From: Granulosicoccus sp964594905
Lineage (GTDB): Bacteria > Pseudomonadota > Gammaproteobacteria > Granulosicoccales > Granulosicoccaceae
Direction of reading: 5' to 3'
Length of the DNA: 64,000 nucleotides
NCBI GenBank assembly: GCA_964594905.1
Contig: CAZQOI010000007.1
Span: 1 to 64,000 of the forward strand
In this document: in pieces, positions 54,601 through 62,970 of the stretch
Numbering within the stretch: the first letter of the stretch is position 1
Layout: every line of letters begins with the position of its first letter
Position numbers and translations under genes: made by a program
Notes under the pieces: generated by a model
What the model was told of the DNA's origin: nothing
What the model saw: only the letters and a program-made list of their open reading frames with translations
Databases searched by the model: none

Positions 54601-54838
54601 GAAAATGTCGGAGGGGATTGAAAAACACGATACTGAGATGGTCAGCGCAAGTGCACATCGTTTGAAGTCGAGCAGTGCGAATTGGGGAGCTACGCTGGTG
54701 GTTGCAGCTTGTCAGGAGTTGGAGCTTAAAGCGAAAGCGGGAAATCTGGATAACGCATCGGAAATTCTTGAAACGATTCGATTCGAATGTGAGCGGGTGC
54801 TCTCTGCGTTAGTTGATCCCCAATCAAAGGCAGCTTGA
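51620..54838 (+). CDS. Hybrid sensor histidine kinase: sensor-HAMP-HisKA-HATPase-REC-REC-Hpt
   Basis: 1072 residues. A membrane helix at about 8-28, a periplasmic sensor of about 250 residues (Cache-like, 'YPEFTELLVADADGNAVAAT'), and a second helix at about 288-308. HAMP follows ('SPVNSLVTGAERLASGDYDYSLK'). The kinase core has His383 in 'MSHEVRTPING', 'DTGIGMKEE' and 'GTGLGLAIS'. Receivers carry Asp674 ('LDMHMPGMNG') and Asp813 ('MDCQMPILDG'). An acidic, Ser-rich linker leads to a C-terminal Hpt with His1013 ('SAHRLKSSSANWG'). It thus contains a full internal phosphorelay, as in BarA-type kinases. The next gene encodes a receiver-GGDEF-EAL protein, the likely output. Confidence 0.94.
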   Translation: MPIRFKLVLFSIACSILPLLGVFSLAFDAARTSINETVENNLIAQATEELYTVQSKLAETKKRIVSWGDLAVMQNVIFGDLFSTLQGDLESLVDDYPEFTELLVADADGNAVAATMREAIGSNHRGTWEYEAPSLGIIFDGPVVTSNRLSQKIATQSVPIYAKTGRKRIVGALIGSIAWNKMQTDLSSRTLFGGDQSQQRQIILQSLVDGSVLYSSSDTTPPAGLLNDLSDGRMFKELSSDGEQYMIASITSDGIDEFRDPQWRLHVVLNSKVAYQTVHDLRDYFVLAGVVVLVLVTGLAYLLARSIVSPVNSLVTGAERLASGDYDYSLKTTSSKDEIGQLATSFEKMRSAIKDNEKKLITEMEVSNRAAKLKGEFLANMSHEVRTPINGVLGMTELLMNTDLDHTQSGYASTIFRSGQSLLGVINDILDFSKIEAGKLELQNGAFDLRDLVEDCVELLAESAQSKGVELALYMAPESHVAYQGDASRLRQVLLNLMGNAVKFTDEGEVKVVITSKDGDGSNTELCFEVIDTGIGMKEEVLESIFESFVQADGTTTRKFGGTGLGLAISAKLAELMSGDIGVESKVGSGSNFWFTAKVEKLPESVQNAWLATDTLRHKRILIVDDNKTNCEILQSQILYWGAEPIVTNGGEQAIRAFEDGYANDQPIDVAILDMHMPGMNGLELAVSLREKALSSNLKLILLSSVCDQLDADTCKAIGINSMVTKPVRQPDLYNCLSAAVSDVEMKPSKLATEKIEKSQLTGRVLLAEDNPVNQEMMLELLRLLGVEAVLAENGQQAIDVIGKENFDVVLMDCQMPILDGFEATRAIRKSEQASSSDRRLPIVALTANALQGDREKCLSSGMDEYLSKPVSSSQLRQMLSNWLTYADQIKSEDKTEANISHVDNDKESANGDHDSDVLPSSLDSESSLIELNDVVSNKLKSDSSVSDAEPILSEPVLDQAVFNEVLTMASQASGDFYDRLVEKYTEGSRDDIQKMSEGIEKHDTEMVSASAHRLKSSSANWGATLVVAACQELELKAKAGNLDNASEILETIRFECERVLSALVDPQSKAA

Positions 54839-54848
54839 GGCTAATAGT

Positions 54849-57026
54849 ATGTCTTTGGAAGCTCGCAACAACGCGGTAGTGATGATCGTCGACGATGACG
54901 AATCAACACGTATGATGGCCAAGGAATTTTTGTCACAGGCCGGATTTGTCATTATTGAAGCGGCGGATGGGGTGGATGCGCTAGCACAGGTCTCCGTTGT
55001 GAAGCCAGACATGATTATTCTCGATGTTGAGATGCCAAATCTTAATGGTTTCGATACTTGCATTGAGCTGCGTAAACAGTCTTCGTTTAAATCTACTCCA
55101 ATTTTGATGTTGACTGGGCTCGATAATTCCCAGGCAATAGACTTGGCTTATAAGGCGGGAGCAACGGACTTTGCGACCAAGCCGCTCAACTGGTCGTTAC
55201 TTTGTTACCGCGTACGCTATATGCTTCGGGCTAGTCAGGCTTCCGAAATGTTGATTAAAAATCAAACGAGCCTTGCAGCTTCGCAGAGAATCGCCAAGTT
55301 AGGTAACTGGGAGCACGACATACCTCAGAATCGCTTGATTTGGTCGGATCAGCTCTTTGAAATTCTTGGGTTTGATGTCGGCGAGATAGAGCCATCTCAT
55401 GAAGCATTTCTATCGAAAGTTCATGCTGACGATCGTGATCGGGTAGATGCCTGGATGAGTAAGCATTCGGAACGAGGTGAGCGGGCCTCTATTGACCATC
55501 GAATTGTTTTATCGAATGGAGAAATTCGAAGTGTTCGACAGCAAATGGAATTTACCCGAAACAGTGATAGCGCTCTTGTACAGTTGCAAGCAGTTGTTCA
55601 GGACTTTACCGAAAGGCGTAAAGCAGAAGAAAAAATTCATCAGCTCGCTTATTACGATAGCTTAACGAATTTACCCAATCGTGCATTGTTTCAGGATCAT
55701 CTCGATAGTAGTTTGAAGATAGCCAAACGAAACAAACAACAATTTGCACTGCTGTTTCTGGATCTAGATAATTTTAAACGTGTCAATGATACTCTCGGGC
55801 ACGCCGTTGGAGATTTATTGTTAAGCGAGGTAGCCGATCGTCTTCGCAATAATCTCAGAGGTAAAAGTGACGATTCATCAGGTCGCCAGGAAGCTTTCGA
55901 TTCAATGGTTGCTCGGATGGGAGGAGATGAATTTATTGTTCTCTTGTCATCCATCAATGAAGTTGGTGACGCAATCATAGTAGCGAATCGTATTCTGACA
56001 GTATTGTCAAAGCCTTACAGGATCGCAAATAACGATGTATTCACATCCCCCAGTATCGGTATATCGATGTTCCCGGATGATGGGGCTTCGGCAGAGGATC
56101 TTTTACGTAATGCTGATATGGCCATGTACAGTGCCAAACATGCAGGTAAGAATCTTTACAAAGTACACAGTGAAGCGATGGACGCTGCAGCGCAGAAGCG
56201 TTACAAAATTGATGTCAGTTTGCGTGCAGCGCTCGATGACAGTGAGTTTTCTGTTCATTACCAGCCGCAAGTAGATTTAAAAACAGGTCGTGTATTTGCG
56301 GTTGAAGCACTTATTCGGTGGGATAGTAAAGAGCTTGGCAGTGTATCGCCTGCTGATTTCATCCCGGTGGCTGAGGATAATGGTCTGATTGTTCCTATGG
56401 GTGAATGGGTACTCAGAACAGCCTGTGAACAAGCGCGGCGTTGGATACGCGAAAGTTTTCCGATCACTAAAGTCGCGGTGAATATATCGGTACTTCAGTT
56501 TGTACGGCCTGATTTTCCGTCCATGATTGAAAATATCTTGAAAGAGACAAAGCTGCCTCCTGAGCATCTGGAACTTGAAATCACTGAATCTCTTCTGGCC
56601 AACGATACCTTCGGTGCAGTTAACACGTTGAGAAAATTAAAAAAAATCGGTGTTGAGCTGAGTATTGATGATTTTGGTACAGGTTATTCAAGTTTAAGTC
56701 AGCTTAAGAATTTTCCCATAGACAGGTTGAAAATTGATCAATCTTTTATCGGCAACGTCACTAATAGTAAAGAAGATGCGGCAATCACCAATGCTGTTAT
56801 CGCGATGTCCGACAGTATGAAAATTAGAGTTCTCGCTGAAGGTGTCGAAACTCAAGAGCAGTTGGAGTATTTGAGTAGCAATGGCTGTGATGAAGTGCAG
56901 GGTTACTTGATCAGTAAACCGCTATCGGCTGCAGATCTTGAAGCGAATATGCAAGCGACGGATGCTCTGCTGGATGGCTTCTTTACTAATAGTTCTCAGT
57001 CTGATTTGAAAACTGGAACAGCTTGA
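54849..57026 (+). CDS. Response regulator with PAS, GGDEF and EAL domains
   Basis: About 725 residues from ATG at 54849, which has a gagg Shine-Dalgarno at the stop of the kinase gene; an upstream TTG at 54813 is much weaker. The receiver has Asp59 in 'IILDVEMPNLNG' and Lys in 'FATKPLNW'. The PAS domain contains 'LGNWEHDIPQNRLIWSDQLFEILGF'. The GGDEF motif is intact (358-362). The EAL domain starts with Glu486-Ala-Leu and keeps 'LELEITESLL', 'SIDDFGTGYSSL', 'RLKIDQSFI' and 'LAEGVETQEQL'. Both cyclic-di-GMP synthesis and breakdown are possible. It should be phosphorylated by the Hpt domain of the kinase encoded just upstream. Confidence 0.94.
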   Translation: MSLEARNNAVVMIVDDDESTRMMAKEFLSQAGFVIIEAADGVDALAQVSVVKPDMIILDVEMPNLNGFDTCIELRKQSSFKSTPILMLTGLDNSQAIDLAYKAGATDFATKPLNWSLLCYRVRYMLRASQASEMLIKNQTSLAASQRIAKLGNWEHDIPQNRLIWSDQLFEILGFDVGEIEPSHEAFLSKVHADDRDRVDAWMSKHSERGERASIDHRIVLSNGEIRSVRQQMEFTRNSDSALVQLQAVVQDFTERRKAEEKIHQLAYYDSLTNLPNRALFQDHLDSSLKIAKRNKQQFALLFLDLDNFKRVNDTLGHAVGDLLLSEVADRLRNNLRGKSDDSSGRQEAFDSMVARMGGDEFIVLLSSINEVGDAIIVANRILTVLSKPYRIANNDVFTSPSIGISMFPDDGASAEDLLRNADMAMYSAKHAGKNLYKVHSEAMDAAAQKRYKIDVSLRAALDDSEFSVHYQPQVDLKTGRVFAVEALIRWDSKELGSVSPADFIPVAEDNGLIVPMGEWVLRTACEQARRWIRESFPITKVAVNISVLQFVRPDFPSMIENILKETKLPPEHLELEITESLLANDTFGAVNTLRKLKKIGVELSIDDFGTGYSSLSQLKNFPIDRLKIDQSFIGNVTNSKEDAAITNAVIAMSDSMKIRVLAEGVETQEQLEYLSSNGCDEVQGYLISKPLSAADLEANMQATDALLDGFFTNSSQSDLKTGTA

Positions 57027-57058
57027 TCCTGTCCAGTTTACAAGACGCGTGAATTTCT

Positions 57059-57098
57059 CAAGCCGCGTAAACGACAATCTAGTCCTTTACGCGGCTTG
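57059..57098. terminator. Strong bidirectional terminator between convergent genes
   Basis: Arms caagccgcgtaaa (57059-57071) and tttacgcggcttg (57086-57098) are perfectly complementary over 13 bp, with a 14-nt loop. The position, 33 bp after the GGDEF-EAL stop and just before the stop of the minus-strand gene, suits termination in both directions. T-rich tails are short (aaaattg on one side, agaaatt on the other). Confidence 0.75.
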
Positions 57099-57108
57099 CT
57101 CAAAATTG

Positions 57109-57624
57109 TTAAGCGGCTATAGGCAGCGGGCGGCAATATAGATGACCCGTATTACCGGATACCGAAGCTCCAAGGCTTACGATTCGGGTGCCATGTGGAA
57201 GATAGCTAATAGCTGATTTCGCATCCAAATAATCGATTGCCGACGTATTATTGGTTTGTGAACTCATTTGGCTTACATTGATTACTTTCTCTTCACCAGG
57301 AAGCAATGTCAGTGTTTTGTTGGCGCAGTTTCCATTGCAATCGATGATGTCACCATCAAAAAATACATTGTTTGACTGAAAGCTGTTTATGTTCACAACA
57401 GCGTTGCTGATGTTTTTAACGATCAAGGAATTTTCTACAACGTCTGGACTACTGACCAAAGTAATTTCCAAATCTTCGGACAGCGAAACGGATGAGGATG
57501 ATCCTAGCATAGATGCCGCTGATGAAAGTACCGGTGCGGAAGCTAGCGCAATACCTGCGCCTAGGCCGCTTAGGGTTTTGATAGTGGTTCGCTTTTGCTT
57601 GTCGAAGTTACGACGAGTATTCAT
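57109..57624 (-). CDS. Exported protein of unknown function with twin-arginine-like leader (paralogue 2)
   Basis: 171 residues. The leader 'NTRRNFDKQKRTTIKTLSGLGAGIALASAPVLSSAAS' contains an RR pair, a KR patch and a glycine-rich core, similar to the protein at 28823-29353. The mature part is small and beta-rich with 'DLEITLVSSPDVVENSLIVKNISNAVVNINSFQSN' and two nearby cysteines ('DIIDCNGNCANK') absent from the paralogue. The C-terminus has one more cysteine ('HLYCRPL'). No known family recognised; an immunoglobulin-like fold is a guess. Confidence 0.6.
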   Translation of the reverse strand: MNTRRNFDKQKRTTIKTLSGLGAGIALASAPVLSSAASMLGSSSSVSLSEDLEITLVSSPDVVENSLIVKNISNAVVNINSFQSNNVFFDGDIIDCNGNCANKTLTLLPGEEKVINVSQMSSQTNNTSAIDYLDAKSAISYLPHGTRIVSLGASVSGNTGHLYCRPLPIAA

Positions 57625-57792
57625 GATTTTTCCGTGTAATAAGGAGTTATAAGACTACATCATGAATGTTCAATTAAGCGTGATGATTTACATTCCTTGA
57701 CAGTTCGTAAGTAGTAAAACCAAGGATTTGTCTATCAAACAGTAGTTATCGCGAATGCTTGTAGATTCCCAGTACTTGGAGAATTGTTGAAT

Positions 57793-58716
57793 TTAATGAG
57801 TCAGCGCATAGATTACATAATTGATGCCAAACTGATAGCCAAGCGATGTCATCGGTAGTGGGTAATAAGGATCGTCAGCATGTTCCCATGAATCACCCAT
57901 ATCCATATTGAAGTTGATGGCGACCATCCAATGCCCCGCATCGTTTTTGATTCCTCGCCATCTTGGTGGTCCATAAGGCATTTGTATCTTCGCGTTACCA
58001 AGCCCATCATTAGCAACGATATGGCGCCGGCCAGGTATTTGTGTGTTTTGGTCAACTTCATATAGCACTGACATAACTTCGTCTTCAGGTTCGATATCGA
58101 TAATTTTGTGACCTGGTAACGCGCGTTGCATGACTTCTGAAAATGTTGCCCAATCATTGGGTCCATGTATATCGTCAGCCAGAAGGAATCCACCACGTTG
58201 TAAATATTCACCTAAAAGGTCTGCTTGATGATCACTTACTCGCCATCGCCCCACCTGTTGCGCGAACAACCAAGGGTGATCGAACAGGGCTTCTTCTTCA
58301 ATTTCGATGTGTGCGCTATCAGGTGCAAGGCTTAAGACTGTGTAGCGCTCAAGACCATCGAGAAAATGTGCCTCTGCTTCTGGCCAATCGATTCGCCACC
58401 ACGGGCGACCAGGTCCCCAGCCATGACTGCTGTTGGTGTCAAACACTAATCGAGCAATATGAAACTCGTTCAGGGGGCCGTTGGGTAGTGGTGGATTGAT
58501 AACATCCGGGTGTCTCGCTCTAGTGTTGACGGTTGTCGACACACCAGGTTTTTCTTGGGATGTATCAGTGTCATTCGCAACGCTGATAGACGGGTTGCTG
58601 CTTACAAAAAGCAGGGTGATGATTGAAAAGTATTTGGCAAAGTATTTAGCAATGTGCTTCCTGATCTGATGTAATCCCACCCGGTGACTTTTTTCTTGCG
58701 CTTGAATCCAGCTCAT
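57793..58716 (-). CDS. Exported DUF4159 protein (paralogue 1)
   Basis: About 307 residues from ATG at 58716. The open frame runs to 58851, but that would overlap the divergent arfB start, and the signal helix ('YFSIITLLFVSSNPSISVA') fits the shorter protein. DUF4159 blocks: 'IARLVFDTNSSHGWGPGRPWWRIDWPEAEAHFLDGLERYT', 'LQRGGFLLADDIHGPNDW', 'FSEVMQRALPGHKIIDI' and 'MVAINFNMDMGDSWEHADD'. The fold resembles a glutamine-amidotransferase-like alpha/beta domain, common in periplasmic proteins next to von Willebrand/MoxR operons, but no such genes are here. The product at 62971-63687 is clearly related. Function unknown. Confidence 0.83.
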   Translation of the reverse strand: MSWIQAQEKSHRVGLHQIRKHIAKYFAKYFSIITLLFVSSNPSISVANDTDTSQEKPGVSTTVNTRARHPDVINPPLPNGPLNEFHIARLVFDTNSSHGWGPGRPWWRIDWPEAEAHFLDGLERYTVLSLAPDSAHIEIEEEALFDHPWLFAQQVGRWRVSDHQADLLGEYLQRGGFLLADDIHGPNDWATFSEVMQRALPGHKIIDIEPEDEVMSVLYEVDQNTQIPGRRHIVANDGLGNAKIQMPYGPPRWRGIKNDAGHWMVAINFNMDMGDSWEHADDPYYPLPMTSLGYQFGINYVIYALTH

Positions 58717-58842
58717 TGTGTTGAATCGAGTGGCGGGCCTGATACAGAGTCCAATCCTAATACACGTGTGGTAACTAGTCCAGTTAGCGATAATCGAAGC
58801 AGATAGCTGTATTCGACAGCTGGTTCCGCTAGAATTTAAGCT

Positions 58843-59256
58843 GTGCTTCAAATTAATTCACATTTAAGTATCCCTGAGAAGGAAATCGAGTTGAATGCCA
58901 TCAGATCCAGTGGTTCTGGCGGGCAGCATGTCAACAAGGTTTCTACTGCTGTGCATTTGAGGTTCGATGTAAAAGCCTCGTCATTGCCCCAATATTACAA
59001 AGACAAGATACTGCGCTGTGGAGACCATCGGATGACAGACGATGGGGTTATCGTTATTAAATCTCAGGCGCAACGTAGCCGTGAAAGGAACAAGATTGAA
59101 GCATTCAACAGACTACGTGAATTGATTCTTAAGGCTATCGTTGTCAAGCAGAAACGTATCGCGACCAAGCCAAGTCGAAATTCTGCAAAGCGCCGAATGG
59201 ATAGTAAAACAAAGCGATCCAAAACGAAATCACTACGAGGTAAGATTGATTACTAG
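58843..59256 (+). CDS. arfB: Alternative ribosome-rescue factor ArfB (peptidyl-tRNA hydrolase, class I RF-like)
   Basis: 137 residues. The catalytic Gly26-Gly-Gln28 lies in 'IRSSGSGGQHVNKVSTAVHLRFD', the release-factor signature. The C-terminus is a long basic tail ('KPSRNSAKRRMDSKTKRSKTKSLRGK') that in this family inserts into the empty mRNA channel of stalled ribosomes. Both features and the short length distinguish it from RF1/RF2. It frees ribosomes that lack a stop codon. The start is GTG. It is convergent with the DUF938 gene, 5 bp apart. Confidence 0.94.
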   Translation: MLQINSHLSIPEKEIELNAIRSSGSGGQHVNKVSTAVHLRFDVKASSLPQYYKDKILRCGDHRMTDDGVIVIKSQAQRSRERNKIEAFNRLRELILKAIVVKQKRIATKPSRNSAKRRMDSKTKRSKTKSLRGKIDY

Positions 59257-59261
59257 CTAAT

Positions 59262-59867
59262 TCAGTCGGATTGCCTTGTCCAGATCAATATATGGTTGTT
59301 GGCAGGCATGGGGATCACTCTAGCTGTTGAAAAACGGTTTTCAGCGGCTATGCCGTTTAAATCATCGATATCCCGGATACCGCTTCCAAAACCCTCATCT
59401 CTAAGTTGTCTGTCGAAAGACCGATTGCCTTCGCTGATATGCTTGCCATGGAAGCGATAGGGACCATAAATAATCAGTTTTCCATTGTCCGGTAGTGTGG
59501 CCGCTGCATGTGAGAAGAGCTTGTTGATCAAGTCAACCGGGACAATGTGCAGCGTGTTGGCGCTATAGCAGTTGGAGTGGTCTTGAATGGTTTGATCAGA
59601 TTGACTTAGATCCAATTCGAATGGTGGCAGAATGTTTGAACAGTCCGAATCGTCTATCCAGCGTTGTAGGCCCGGTAGTTTGTCTGCAACATCGGTAGGT
59701 TGCCAGAGTATCTCGGTAAGCGCTGTGGCAAAGTGGCAGGCATGTTGACCTGTACCGCTGCCGTACTCGAGCACTGATTCTCCAGCGTACAGCTCAGTGC
59801 GCAGAATATTCAGGATAGCGTCTTTGTTTCTGTCAGCGGATGGGGCGAAGGGTTTGTCGTTATTCAT
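59262..59867 (-). CDS. DUF938 family SAM-dependent methyltransferase-like protein
   Basis: 201 residues. The N-terminus 'KPFAPSADRNKDAILNIL' and SAM-binding motif I 'VLEYGSGTGQHACHFATAL' are the DUF938 signature. 'LWQPTDVADKLPGLQRWID' and 'DNGKLIIYGPYRFHGKHISEGNRSFDRQLR' continue it. The fold is class I methyltransferase; no substrate is known for the family. It is the last gene before the convergent arfB gene. Confidence 0.9.
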   Translation of the reverse strand: MNNDKPFAPSADRNKDAILNILRTELYAGESVLEYGSGTGQHACHFATALTEILWQPTDVADKLPGLQRWIDDSDCSNILPPFELDLSQSDQTIQDHSNCYSANTLHIVPVDLINKLFSHAAATLPDNGKLIIYGPYRFHGKHISEGNRSFDRQLRDEGFGSGIRDIDDLNGIAAENRFSTARVIPMPANNHILIWTRQSD

Positions 59868-59966
59868 GAATCACTAATCTGAGAACCGATGTAGGAATCG
59901 ATCTGGATAGATAGATTATTCATATGTGAATGTAGCTGACTAAGGACTGAAAGATTCCAGATGATG

Positions 59967-61343
59967 TCACATTACCAGGCGGGTATCGGGATGAACTGCT
60001 TGCCAGCCAAACCAGAACGCGCGATGGGCGGGTAAGCGTGCGTGTTTTGTTCCATCGTCTCGTGTGATATGAGATTCTGTCAGCCTCCATGTATTGCCAT
60101 CGTTGTCGACAACTGTACGATCGCCGTCGTAACTGACAAAATTAATGCCTTCGCTTTCGTACACTCGATTGGCGCCGGTGGGGTCGGTAAAGATGACGAA
60201 TTTTTTTGTGCCCAATGAATCGCTGTATACAGGATTTCCGGCAAGATATTTGGCGCTGACAGCAAGGCGATCCTCACTTGAATCAGGAAACTGTAACGCC
60301 AGAATTTCTGCCTTGTTTGCCAGCCTGTCGTCGATACTTGGCACAGAAAACATCAGTGCATCGCTTGCAAAGTATTGACGATAGGCGACACCTTCATCAT
60401 AGTCTCTTGAGTGCCCGGTATTGAGTGACAAAACTGATGTGTCGGGGTGACGTCGTTTCCATTCCCCCCAGGTACTGGTCACAACATAACTACGCTCAAG
60501 TTCGATTCCTTTGCCAACCAAAGGGCCAACGGTTGGTCTTCCCCAGGTTGTACTCCATAGTGATTGCGTTTTCTTGTCATACATCATTTTATTGGAACGA
60601 TATAAAAATCCGCTAGTACCCAATTCATGATGTACGCCTTTGTGGTGTGTCTTGTAAAGAATGACAGCGCCACATAAGGTGCAATAGACACCCGCATATT
60701 CTTCTCCGCCAACGGTATCTATAAACATTTCGTGCCAGGCGAGTATTCTTTTAGGGTAGGCGCGAGCATCTCCGTTGTACTTGATGCCAAAAACGACATC
60801 AGAATCGGCAAGGTAAGCAGCTTGCTTAGCTGGGATCATCTCTGGTTGTCGTAACGGGGGAATGCCGTCTTGGAGTACACCACCCCAGCGGGCTTCGTCC
60901 AGGCGCACGGTGGTCTCACGGGTGTCGTCAAAGTAATGTTCAAATTTTTCGTCAATTTCGCGGTATAGCCGTGATTTGAAACTTGCATAGTGTGGATGTC
61001 TGTTTTCATCCTGTGCCCACAGCCAGTGATACCAAGCGTCAATGTCATCGCCGAGTTGTTGACCAGTTTGTTCGGACAACATTGCAAAAAGAGATCTGAA
61101 CAAGAACTCGCTATGAGTAAAGCGTGCGGTTTCAAGTGCCATCGGTATCATGCCGGGGTGCCAGTTTGCTTTTAGCGTGTGGATATCCTCGGTAATGCCG
61201 GCTGAGTCATTGGCGAGCAAGTCAACAAACATTTTAGGAACACTTGCCTGTTCAAAAGTGGAATCACTTGCCCTGACTATATGTACATAAGACATGGTGA
61301 TCGCAAAGATCATCAATATGAAAGCAGGTAATCTGATACGCAT
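59967..61343 (-). CDS. DUF3179-domain exported protein (paralogue 2)
   Basis: 458 residues with a signal peptide ('LPAFILMIFAITMSYVHIVRAS'). The DUF3179 core shows 'VVFGIKYNGDARAYPKRILAWHEMFIDTVGG', 'VYCTLCGAVILYK' with its Cys-x-x-Cys pair, 'TSGFLYRSNKMMYDKKTQSLWSTTWGRPTVGP', and 'VLSLNTGHSRDYDEGVAYRQYFASDALMF'. It is collinear with the protein at 11480-12850, which differs in an added histidine loop ('THHKGVHHELG' here, 'THPEGVGEP' there). The two were probably generated by an old duplication, since they now lie 47 kb apart. Function unestablished; periplasmic. Confidence 0.86.
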   Translation of the reverse strand: MRIRLPAFILMIFAITMSYVHIVRASDSTFEQASVPKMFVDLLANDSAGITEDIHTLKANWHPGMIPMALETARFTHSEFLFRSLFAMLSEQTGQQLGDDIDAWYHWLWAQDENRHPHYASFKSRLYREIDEKFEHYFDDTRETTVRLDEARWGGVLQDGIPPLRQPEMIPAKQAAYLADSDVVFGIKYNGDARAYPKRILAWHEMFIDTVGGEEYAGVYCTLCGAVILYKTHHKGVHHELGTSGFLYRSNKMMYDKKTQSLWSTTWGRPTVGPLVGKGIELERSYVVTSTWGEWKRRHPDTSVLSLNTGHSRDYDEGVAYRQYFASDALMFSVPSIDDRLANKAEILALQFPDSSEDRLAVSAKYLAGNPVYSDSLGTKKFVIFTDPTGANRVYESEGINFVSYDGDRTVVDNDGNTWRLTESHITRDDGTKHARLPAHRAFWFGWQAVHPDTRLVM

Positions 61344-61567
61344 GATATTTGCTCGAGACTGGTTGGTGATTTTCTAGTAGAGATTGAGTAAGATTTTTAT
61401 TGAAGGTTCCATGTATTCACTTAAAGCGGTGTAAAGGGCCCAAGGCCGATCTGATCTACCTCGATAGAAATAATGTCGCAGTTCGCAAAGTTTTCTGTGT
61501 TTGTTGGTAATGAATTCATGTTTATGCTAGTTACAATCGAGGCAGTATCTGGATAATCCGAATTAAC

Positions 61568-62923
61568 ATGAGCAGCTTTCCCTCAGTCGATTGCTACAGA
61601 GAGAGTCGCAAGATCGACCCAAGCCGTGGTGAGTTTCTAGCTGACGGCTCATCTAATGACGATGACCGTATCGAGATCGGACCAACCCGCCTTGCGTTCT
61701 CGGAATGGGAGAGTGCGGGATTGATCTTACCCGACCTTCCAGCGATGCGGCAATACCGTTGGGAGCGTCTAACGCAGCATGTTGTCGATCGTGACTATGG
61801 CGGTGTTCTTTTATTTGATCCATTGAACATCCGCTACGCCACTGACAGCACCAATATGCAGTTATGGAACACGCATAATCCTTTTCGTGCAGTACTGGTT
61901 TGTGCTGACGGGTATATGGTGATTTGGGATTACAAAAACTCTCCTTTTTTATCAACATTCAACCCGTTGGTCAAAGAACAACGTGCTGGCGCGGATCTGT
62001 TCTATTTTGATCGTGGTGATCGAATAGATGTCGCAGCCGATGTTTTTTCAAATGAAGTTCGCGTACTAATTGATGAGCATGGTGGAGGCAATCGTCGTCT
62101 GGCGGTAGACAAGGTCATGTTGCACGGATTGCGTGCGCTTGAAGCACAGAAGTTTGAAGTTTTTGCAGGAGAGGAGCTCACCGAACGATGCCGTTCAGTA
62201 AAGGGGTCTGATGAAATATTGGCTATGCGTTGTGCTTCGCATGCATGCCAAACGTCAGTCACCATTATGGAGCAATATGCTCGAGAGCATGTGCCGAAGA
62301 AATGCTTATCAGAAAACGATGTGTGGTCGATTTTGCATGCTGAAAATATTCGGCGTGGTGGTGAGTGGATCGAAACTCGCTTATTGACATCTGGACAGAG
62401 AACGAATCCATGGTTTCAAGAGTGTGGGCAAAGAATTATTCAGAACAATGAAATTATCAGCTTTGATTCTGATCTTGTTGGTAGTTATGGTATTTGTGTA
62501 GATATTAGTCGTAGTTGGTGGATTGGAGAGAAGTCACCTCCCAAGGATATGGTTTATGCCATGCAACATGCGCATGAGCACATCATGACCAACATGGACA
62601 TGTTAAAGCCCGGGGTCAATATTCAAGAACTTTCTCGTCAATCTCATGTACTCGACGATAAATTTCAAAAGCATAAGTATGGTTGCTTGATGCATGGGGT
62701 TGGTTTGTGCGATGAGTGGCCACTCGTTGCCTATCCTGACAAAATGGTTGAAGGTGCATTCGATCACGAGTTGGAACCTGGCATGGTGCTATGCGTTGAA
62801 GCACTTGTGGGCGAGGTAGGTGGCGCGTTCTCGATCAAACTTGAAGATCAAGTACTTGTTACTGATACGGGATATGAAAATCTGACAACCTATCCCTTTG
62901 ACAGTCAATTAATGGGATATTGA
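61568..62923 (+). CDS. dddP: Dimethylsulfoniopropionate lyase DddP (M24 peptidase-fold)
   Basis: 451 residues. It is recognised as DddP, not as a creatinase or Xaa-Pro dipeptidase, by segments such as 'DPLNIRYATDSTNMQLWNTHNPFRA', 'YMVIWDYKNSPFLSTFNPLVKEQR' and 'GEWIETRLL.SGQRTNPWFQECG'. The metal ligands known from Ruegeria DddP are all present with a constant +5 offset: Asp300, Asp302, Asp312, His376, Glu411 and Glu426. The catalytic Asp lies at 382 ('GLCDEWP'). It should cleave DMSP to dimethyl sulfide and acrylate in the cytoplasm. No DMSP transporter or acrylate pathway gene is adjacent. Confidence 0.95.
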   Translation: MSSFPSVDCYRESRKIDPSRGEFLADGSSNDDDRIEIGPTRLAFSEWESAGLILPDLPAMRQYRWERLTQHVVDRDYGGVLLFDPLNIRYATDSTNMQLWNTHNPFRAVLVCADGYMVIWDYKNSPFLSTFNPLVKEQRAGADLFYFDRGDRIDVAADVFSNEVRVLIDEHGGGNRRLAVDKVMLHGLRALEAQKFEVFAGEELTERCRSVKGSDEILAMRCASHACQTSVTIMEQYAREHVPKKCLSENDVWSILHAENIRRGGEWIETRLLTSGQRTNPWFQECGQRIIQNNEIISFDSDLVGSYGICVDISRSWWIGEKSPPKDMVYAMQHAHEHIMTNMDMLKPGVNIQELSRQSHVLDDKFQKHKYGCLMHGVGLCDEWPLVAYPDKMVEGAFDHELEPGMVLCVEALVGEVGGAFSIKLEDQVLVTDTGYENLTTYPFDSQLMGY

Positions 62924-62970
62924 AAAATTTGTGATCTTTTCATTTGTACTTGGCGGTGTATAGTGACGGC

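Noticed and set aside
61568..62923. Calling the M24 protein an Xaa-Pro dipeptidase or creatinase
   Set aside because: Length, the six DddP metal ligands and several long DddP-specific segments fit the DMSP lyase instead.
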